From: an uncultured Bacilli bacterium
GTDB taxonomy: Bacteria > Bacillota_I > Bacilli_A > RF39 > UBA660
Length of the DNA stretch: 10,969 nucleotides
Direction: 5' to 3'
NCBI GenBank assembly: GCA_948750805.1
Contig: CAPZYV010000023.1
Location: 1 to 10,969 of the forward strand
Part shown: piece by piece, positions 6,822 through 10,969 of the stretch
How positions within the stretch are numbered: the stretch's first letter is position 1
How the letters are laid out: every line of letters starts with the position of its first letter
Translations under genes and position numbers: made by a program
Notes under the pieces: generated by a model
Databases searched by the model: none
What the model was told of the DNA's origin: nothing
Seen by the model: only the letters and a program-made list of their open reading frames with translations

Positions 6822-6949
6822 TATTGAGTAACTTCAATTTTTCATTAATTTATAATATGTTAAAAGTATTAAGATTTTATCATTTTTGAAAGCTTTAACC
6901 TTAAAATCAACTTGCTTTTTTCTGTTAACATTGATGCAAATGGAAATAC

Positions 6950-6978
6950 TTGCAAAATATAACTAAATATGTTAAAAT
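6950..6978 (+). promoter_or_regulatory. Promoter of the beta-helix surface protein
   Basis: -35 TTGCAA (6950-6955), 17-nt spacer, -10 TAAAAT (6973-6978). The start near 6985 gives a leader of about 25 nt with an AAGGTGG Shine-Dalgarno. The preceding stretch from 6822 holds no gene and no structure I recognise. Confidence 0.65.
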
Positions 6979-7009
6979 CTAAAAGAAAAAAGTGATTAAG
7001 GTGGAAATA

Positions 7010-8407
7010 ATGAAAAAAAATTATGATTTATTAAAATATATTTTAGTCATGATTATATCTTTATTTGTTGTGACTAATAATGTAAATGCTGAAGAAGCTA
7101 TAGCCAAAATTGGTGATACAAAATACACAACTTTACAAGAAGCTATTGATGCTGCTGAAAATAATGAAACACCAACTTTGATAGAAATAATAAGGGATGG
7201 CAACGCTGATGGTAGTATTAGTCTAAAAAGTAAAAATCCCAAAAATATTATTATTGATTTTAATGGTAAAGACATCACATTTTCTGGTAGTCTAGTTGGA
7301 AGTACTGGTCATGTAAGCCAAAACATTAATATCGAAGCAGGTTCTAAAGTAGTGCTTAAAAATGGTACTTTAAGAGCTTCTGATAATTCTAAAATGATGA
7401 TTCAAAATTATGCTGATTTAACAATAACTGATATGATAATTGATGCAAGACAAGGAGCTAGTAACCTTATAAATGGAGCAACTAGTTATTATGCTATTTC
7501 TAATAATAATGGTCATTTATTACTAAATGGCAATACTACTGTTTATACCAGCGAACATGTTGCCAAGCCATTTGCTTTTGATGTTTACTACAAATTAGAC
7601 TATCCAAATGGTGTTGATGTTATAGTAGACACTACTGGTACAATTTATGGTGATATAGAAATATCTATTCAAAAAAATGTTGATATGGATAAATCAAAAT
7701 CAACATTAACTATTAAAAATGGTACTATTAGTGGCAACATAAATGTTAAATCTGGACTTGAAAAAAATATTACTATTTCAGGTGGTGAATATACTGATTC
7801 TGAAACAATTGAAAGATTAATACCAAAAGAAGAACTAGAAAATTTACATAAACTAGAAGTAGCACCAAATACTTATGCTTATGTTTCAGAAACAAAAGAT
7901 AATATTAAATATAGTATATCTAATAATATTATTACTGATGATACCACAAAAGACATTGTGTTTATGAAAGAATTTGCTAGTAACCATAATTATTTGATTG
8001 GCTCTTTTTACAAAACTAATTTAGTAAAATCAATTATATATAATGGCAAATCATATGAAATAGACCAAATAGCAGAATCTAATCAAGAATATGAAATAAA
8101 TATATCTATCCCACCAGAAATGATAGAAGTACCCAAAGATACATATAGAGATTATTACATATTACAAAACTATGATGATGAAATTAGTGTCATAAAAGTC
8201 TACGATAATGGTGATGGAACAATTACTTTTAAATCAGATAAGTTTTCTACATATGCTTTAGCTTATATAGATACAGAAGTCCCTCAAACTTATGATAGTT
8301 TAAATTTATCTATATTTACAAGCGCTATTGCTTTTGTAAGTTTAATAATCATTAGCTATACATTAAAAAAATTAAAAGATTTATTTAAAAAGTTAATTCT
8401 TAAATAA
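7010..8407 (+). CDS. Secreted surface protein, probable beta-helix, with C-terminal membrane anchor
   Basis: The 465-residue protein has a signal peptide (about 1-27, likely cleavage after NVNA). The segment KYTTLQEAIDAAE (38-50) is typical of the start of pectate-lyase-like beta-helix surface proteins of gut Firmicutes. From about 55 to 260 there are short repeated strands (IIIDFNG, VVLKNGT, LTIKNGTISG, ITISGGEYT) consistent with right-handed beta-helix coils. GDGTITFKSDKFSTYALAY (401-419) resembles a C-terminal module common in such proteins. The end has PQTYDS (425-430), a hydrophobic helix (about 433-451) and a lysine-rich tail, laid out like an LPXTG-type sorting signal but without the usual Gly. 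The frame extends to a GTG at 6992; AAGGTGG at 6998-7004 favours the ATG at 7010. No catalytic residues are recognised; adhesion or glycan binding is inference. Confidence 0.8.
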   Translation: MKKNYDLLKYILVMIISLFVVTNNVNAEEAIAKIGDTKYTTLQEAIDAAENNETPTLIEIIRDGNADGSISLKSKNPKNIIIDFNGKDITFSGSLVGSTGHVSQNINIEAGSKVVLKNGTLRASDNSKMMIQNYADLTITDMIIDARQGASNLINGATSYYAISNNNGHLLLNGNTTVYTSEHVAKPFAFDVYYKLDYPNGVDVIVDTTGTIYGDIEISIQKNVDMDKSKSTLTIKNGTISGNINVKSGLEKNITISGGEYTDSETIERLIPKEELENLHKLEVAPNTYAYVSETKDNIKYSISNNIITDDTTKDIVFMKEFASNHNYLIGSFYKTNLVKSIIYNGKSYEIDQIAESNQEYEINISIPPEMIEVPKDTYRDYYILQNYDDEISVIKVYDNGDGTITFKSDKFSTYALAYIDTEVPQTYDSLNLSIFTSAIAFVSLIIISYTLKKLKDLFKKLILK

Positions 8408-8421
8408 ATCTTTTTTCTTTT
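8374..8421 (+). terminator. Long-stem terminator embedded in the gene's 3' end
   Basis: A perfect stem pairs 8374-8388 with 8400-8414 around an 11-nt loop; its core is GATTTATTTAA against TTAAATAAATC. TTTTTTCTTTT follows the core from 8411. The 5' arm codes for the last residues of the surface protein and the 3' arm contains its TAA stop. Confidence 0.82.
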
Positions 8422-8448
8422 AATAAAAAGTATAAATTAATTTAATAC
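8421..8448 (-). terminator. Terminator of the LCP gene (bulged hairpin)
   Basis: Minus strand: a 7-bp stem with one bulged T (GTA-t-TAAA / TTTA-TAC) around TTAA, then TTTTTATTA. The hairpin contains the TAA stop. It lies back to back with the plus-strand terminator in this convergent junction and is all AT apart from one pair. Confidence 0.55.
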
Positions 8449-9846
8449 TTCATTTATTTTATTTTTACCATTTATTACAGTTTCCATATTAGGTAACATG
8501 ACATATAACTTACCAGTTTTATAGGAATAAGTATACTCATAACTATCACTACCATCTAAACTATAACTAGTAGTTTCCCATTTATTCATTTCTCGAGCTT
8601 CTTTTTTTATAAATTTAGTTAAATTATCTTTGCCTATATTAGTCACTATTGCATCACTTAATGTTGTTAAAAGTTCATTATAATTTTTTATAATACTAGG
8701 ACTAGTTACTTTATTAACCATTGCTTTAATCATTTCTGATTGATTTATTATACGTATTCTATCACCATTAAGAAAAGCTTTTCTCTCTCTTACAAAAGAA
8801 AGTGCCTCTTTCCCATTCAAATTATTATATCCTTTATGATAAGTATAACCATCTCTAGAAGTAAATTCATACTTTGAATAAACATTTACTCCTCCTAAAG
8901 CTTCAATAACTTTAACCATTGAAGTAAAATTTAACTTAACATAGTAATTAATTTTAATATCTAAAAATTCTTCTAAAGATTTTACACTTTCAACAGTACC
9001 ATATATTCCTGAATGCGTAAACTTATCATATTCACCTTTAGTCGCAAGTTTAATATAATAATCACGTGGAATTGAAGTTATATGAATTTTATGTGTAGTT
9101 GGATTCACTGTTAAAATCATATTAACATCGCTTCTAGCAACACTACTTATCGCCCCATAAGTATCAATACCAGTAATAAATATATTAAAAGAATCTTTAG
9201 TTATATCAACTTCTTTAGTTATATCTTCTATTTCAACATCAACCGAAAAATCATATATAACTTTATATTTTTTAATGAAGCTTTTATCTTCTTCATTTAA
9301 AATAGCTAAAACCGAATTTTCAATTACGATACTATTAACACTTTGATTTAAAAATTCCTTCTTTAATAAAGCCACATCTTCATAAATTTTAAATTCTCCA
9401 CTAAATTTTTTTTCTAATTTTTCTTTAGCTTTATTTAAACCTTCAGTATTAAATTTTAAACTCCCCATATTTTTTATATCACTTATTTTAATATCACTAT
9501 CTGCTAAAACTAAAACACTATAATTTTCTGTTTTGAAATTATTATAACCTAATCTCTTTAAAAAATTAATTGTATTTAATTCATAAACAATTCCTAAAAC
9601 TAAAACTATAATATATATAATAGAAAATATTGTTCCTAAAACTCTTTTTTTATTTCCTCTTTTACTCAATAAGAGACTTGAATTTATTAAAGTAATTACA
9701 ACCAATAATATTAATAAAACCCCAAAATATTCATTGGGTAAAATATCTATAAATCTTATTAAACCTAAAGTCAAATTTGTAACTATACCCATTACTAATG
9801 TCAAATATTTAAAAAAAGGCATTACTTTATTTTTTCTTTTAGCCAA
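8437..9846 (-). CDS. LCP-family (LytR-CpsA-Psr) wall polymer transferase
   Basis: LCP proteins transfer anionic glycopolymers from undecaprenyl carriers to peptidoglycan. The 469-residue protein has about three N-terminal membrane helices (about 13-33, 40-60, 68-90), then an extracytoplasmic accessory region (about 105-215) as in CpsA/Cps2A-type members. The LCP domain (about 219-385) shows ARSD (237-240), SIPRDYY (258-264), LGGV (317-320), NGKEALSFVRERKAF (344-358) and GDRIRIINQ (361-369). These include the conserved Arg and Asp residues that bind the lipid pyrophosphate. The longest frame begins at a GTG at 9855 with no Shine-Dalgarno; that GTG lies inside AGGTG (9853-9857), which sits 6 nt before TTG at 9846, so the TTG is preferred with moderate certainty. 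The PAP2 gene lies 49 bases upstream, with no terminator between them. Confidence 0.92.
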   Translation of the reverse strand: MAKRKNKVMPFFKYLTLVMGIVTNLTLGLIRFIDILPNEYFGVLLILLVVITLINSSLLLSKRGNKKRVLGTIFSIIYIIVLVLGIVYELNTINFLKRLGYNNFKTENYSVLVLADSDIKISDIKNMGSLKFNTEGLNKAKEKLEKKFSGEFKIYEDVALLKKEFLNQSVNSIVIENSVLAILNEEDKSFIKKYKVIYDFSVDVEIEDITKEVDITKDSFNIFITGIDTYGAISSVARSDVNMILTVNPTTHKIHITSIPRDYYIKLATKGEYDKFTHSGIYGTVESVKSLEEFLDIKINYYVKLNFTSMVKVIEALGGVNVYSKYEFTSRDGYTYHKGYNNLNGKEALSFVRERKAFLNGDRIRIINQSEMIKAMVNKVTSPSIIKNYNELLTTLSDAIVTNIGKDNLTKFIKKEAREMNKWETTSYSLDGSDSYEYTYSYKTGKLYVMLPNMETVINGKNKINEVLN

Positions 9847-9852
9847 ATAATT

Positions 9853-9857
9853 CACCT
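9853..9857 (-). promoter_or_regulatory. Shine-Dalgarno supporting a TTG start for the LCP gene
   Basis: AGGTG lies 6 nt before the TTG at 9846. It contains the alternative GTG start at 9855, which has no ribosome binding site of its own. Confidence 0.55.
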
Positions 9858-9871
9858 ACTTTAGTAAGTTA

Positions 9872-9880
9872 ATTATAACA
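9872..9880 (-). promoter_or_regulatory. Extended -10 promoter before the LCP gene
   Basis: Minus-strand TGT-TATAAT gives a TGn extended -10 with a perfect hexamer between the PAP2 stop and the LCP start. The -35 is weak. It allows LCP expression independent of the PAP2 gene. Confidence 0.55.
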
Positions 9881-9895
9881 TAGATAACTCTAAAC

Positions 9896-10486
9896 TTAAA
9901 TAATATTTAAAATATTATTTACAATATAAATATATAAAAGCGTATATGATGAAGCTAGAAGTAATCCTGCTACAACATCGCTAAAATGATGTATTCCAAG
10001 ATAAATTCTACTAAATCCTATCATTAATATTAGTCCTACAAGCAAAAAACATAAAGCTATTTTAACATTAATTAGCATAGAACTATTAATAACTAAAAAT
10101 AAAATAAAGCCATAAAAAGCAGTTGACGTCGCAGTATGTCCTGAAGGATAACTATAACTTTTTTCATAAACAAGTCTTTTTATATTAGGTCTTTCTCTTC
10201 TTATAATATTTTTAACCAAAGAAATAATAATAGCATTAATTATTAATAATAAATCAATTAATATTGCTATGGTTTTATCTTTTAGAAAAATTAAAATTAA
10301 ACATCCCATTAATATAAAATAAAAAGTACTTCCAAAAGTAGTTATAATTTTAAAGAAAACAGTATAAGAATCTCTAATTTTTATTAAACTATAAACTTTA
10401 TCATCATATTTTTTTAAATAACCTTTAAACATTAAAAAAGTCCATATACAAAAAAATAAAATTAACAAAAAAACTATTATTATCAT
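9896..10486 (-). CDS. PAP2-family membrane lipid phosphatase
   Basis: The 196-residue membrane protein has the full PAP2 signature: KX6RP (K92 to R99-P100), PSGH (114-117) and SRX5HX3D (S159, R160, H166, D170). His117 and His166 are the expected phospho-acceptor and catalytic histidines. It has about six hydrophobic helices, with the active site presumably facing outward. The family dephosphorylates lipid phosphates such as undecaprenyl pyrophosphate or phosphatidylglycerol phosphate; the substrate cannot be told here, but the downstream LCP gene makes carrier-lipid recycling attractive. The frame extends to a GTG at 10495; the ATG at 10486, with a weak GTGAT-type Shine-Dalgarno, is preferred with moderate certainty. 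No terminator follows, so read-through into the LCP gene is likely. Confidence 0.93.
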   Translation of the reverse strand: MIIIVFLLILFFCIWTFLMFKGYLKKYDDKVYSLIKIRDSYTVFFKIITTFGSTFYFILMGCLILIFLKDKTIAILIDLLLIINAIIISLVKNIIRRERPNIKRLVYEKSYSYPSGHTATSTAFYGFILFLVINSSMLINVKIALCFLLVGLILMIGFSRIYLGIHHFSDVVAGLLLASSYTLLYIYIVNNILNII

Positions 10487-10502
10487 ATCAATCACTATTA
10501 AT

Positions 10503-10508
10503 ATTATA
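10503..10508 (-). promoter_or_regulatory. Candidate -10 element for the PAP2 gene
   Basis: A perfect TATAAT on the minus strand lies about 17 nt upstream of the ATG. At 17 nt spacing the -35 would be TCGCTT, which is poor. Such hexamers occur by chance in AT-rich DNA, so confidence is low. Confidence 0.35.
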
Positions 10509-10599
10509 TACTAAAGTTTATTAAAAAGCGACTAAATTTATAAATTTTTTTAAATACAAAAATATTGATAATTTAAGAAATCACCTTATTTAAAACCAT

Positions 10600-10669
10600 A
10601 CTTGTAATATTTCAAGTTTAATTTACTATTTACAATATGAGCTTTTATATGTTTGAAATAATTACAAGT
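10600..10669. repeat. Long imperfect inverted repeat in the intergenic gap
   Basis: The left arm ACTTGTAATATTTCAA (10600-10615) pairs with the right arm TTGAAATAATTACAAGT (10653-10669): 16 base pairs with one bulged base around a 37-nt interior. There is no T-tract, so it is not a normal terminator. It lies between the regulator's terminator and the PAP2 promoter region. It could be paired protein-binding sites, an RNA hairpin or a remnant of a small mobile element. No open frame of note is seen in this gap. Confidence 0.7.
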
Positions 10670-10670
10670 T

Positions 10671-10700
10671 AAATAAAAAATAATTAGCGAATACTAATTA
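10671..10700 (-). terminator. Terminator of the ribbon-helix-helix gene
   Basis: Minus strand: TAATTAG, a 6-nt loop, CTAATTA, then TTTTTTATTT. The 5' arm ends with the TAG stop codon of the gene. The stem is AT-rich but perfectly matched. Confidence 0.7.
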
Positions 10701-10888
10701 CATTTTTTGTTTGATTTAACCCCTTTAAAATCTATATTCTTTATAGCAAAGTCTAGGCACTGACTTATAAGTTCATTTCTACTAATATTAATTTTGTTTG
10801 CAATTTTATCTAGTTCTTCTACTCTATAATCTTCAATTCTTATAGTAATGACTATTTTATCGCTTTTAACAGGTTGAAATCTTTTCAT
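10694..10888 (-). CDS. Small ribbon-helix-helix (Arc/CopG-like) DNA-binding protein
   Basis: The 64-residue basic protein has the ribbon-helix-helix layout: beta strand KIVITIRI (11-18), helix A around VEELDKIANKI (23-33), the turn NIS, and helix B RNELISQCLDFAIKNI (37-52). Dimers of this fold insert the paired strands into the major groove of short inverted repeats. The start ATG has an AGAGGTG Shine-Dalgarno. It is a single-gene unit closed by its own terminator, so no toxin gene is co-transcribed downstream. Plasmid copy control, antitoxin and general repressor roles are all known for the fold; nothing here selects one. A perfect palindrome 59 bases upstream of the start codon may be its operator or that of a divergent gene off the right edge. 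Confidence 0.8.
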   Translation of the reverse strand: MKRFQPVKSDKIVITIRIEDYRVEELDKIANKINISRNELISQCLDFAIKNIDFKGVKSNKKCN

Positions 10889-10946
10889 ATTGTCGCACCT
10901 CTCTTTTTCTTATATATATTGTAATCTTTTTATGCTAGTAATAATA

Positions 10947-10963
10947 TGTTCAAAATTTGAACA
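10947..10963. promoter_or_regulatory. Perfect 17-base palindrome, likely operator
   Basis: TGTTCAAAATTTGAACA has 8-bp arms around a single central base. It lies upstream of the ribbon-helix-helix gene, whose candidate -10 is TACAAT at 10918-10923. It also directly follows a possible plus-strand promoter, TTGTAA (10919-10924), 17 nt, TAATAT (10942-10947). That position suits repression of a rightward gene beyond the window. The binding protein is unknown. Confidence 0.6.
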
Positions 10964-10969
10964 CAAATA

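Noticed and set aside
6822..6949. Riboswitch or structured leader before the beta-helix gene
   Set aside because: The promoter lies close to the gene (6950-6978), leaving a leader of about 25 nt, and no conserved riboswitch core is seen.
7021..7278. Minus-strand frame inside the beta-helix gene
   Set aside because: It lies opposite the signal peptide and first coils of a well-supported gene and has no start signals.
10496..10888. Ribbon-helix-helix gene as the antitoxin of a toxin-antitoxin pair
   Set aside because: No toxin gene follows; a terminator closes the gene directly. An upstream partner beyond the right edge cannot be excluded but is not visible.
1..10969. Mycoplasma-type code with TGA as tryptophan
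   Set aside because: TGA is used as the stop of the CPBP gene and tryptophan is TGG throughout; genes read through cleanly with the standard code.

Overview
The window is strongly AT-rich, with compact genes, clear Shine-Dalgarno sites, ATG/GTG/TTG starts and the standard genetic code: the CPBP protease gene ends in TGA and tryptophan is TGG. An Obg GTPase, a LytR-CpsA-Psr (LCP) protein, a PAP2 phosphatase, a possibly sortase-anchored surface protein and InlB-type repeats point to a low-GC, walled Bacillota organism. A gut-associated Bacilli/Mollicutes-like lineage is plausible, but that is inference. No RNA gene, IS element or CRISPR array was seen, and no gene-free stretch exceeds about 220 bases.

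Region 1 (1-5216, minus strand). A consensus-like promoter (TTGATA, 17 nt, TATAAT) drives five tightly packed genes: two small paralogous Cys-rich pilin-like proteins, two larger paralogous pilin-like proteins, and a TadZ/CpaE-like protein with a degenerate P-loop. The second of the larger pair carries three InlB-type B-repeats. An intrinsic hairpin overlapping the last stop codon closes the operon. All four pilin-like proteins begin with a six-residue leader ending in Gly, followed by a hydrophobic segment. This looks like a Tad/type IV-like surface appendage module. No motor ATPase, platform protein or prepilin peptidase is present in the window. Downstream, with its own promoter, comes a membrane-anchored protein of unknown function and then obg, cut by the left edge.

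Region 2 (5230-8421, plus strand). A CPBP intramembrane protease gene overlaps a membrane-anchored metallophosphoesterase gene by 4 nt; the phosphoesterase lacks several canonical active-site residues. A strong terminator follows. Next is a separately promoted secreted protein with a probable beta-helix and a C-terminal membrane anchor preceded by a PQTYDS motif. Its terminator hairpin lies partly inside its own coding sequence.

Region 3 (8421-10969, minus strand). A PAP2 lipid phosphatase gene is followed by an LCP-family wall-polymer transferase gene, a pairing consistent with cell-envelope polymer assembly on lipid carriers. Upstream lies a 198-base gap with a long imperfect inverted repeat. 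Beyond it is a 64-residue ribbon-helix-helix regulator with its own terminator. A perfect 17-base palindrome near the right edge is a likely operator.

Overall the window is devoted mainly to the cell surface: pilin-like proteins, an adhesin-like surface protein and wall-polymer enzymes. Several start codons were moved downstream of the longest reading frame because the Shine-Dalgarno site lies inside the longer frame.
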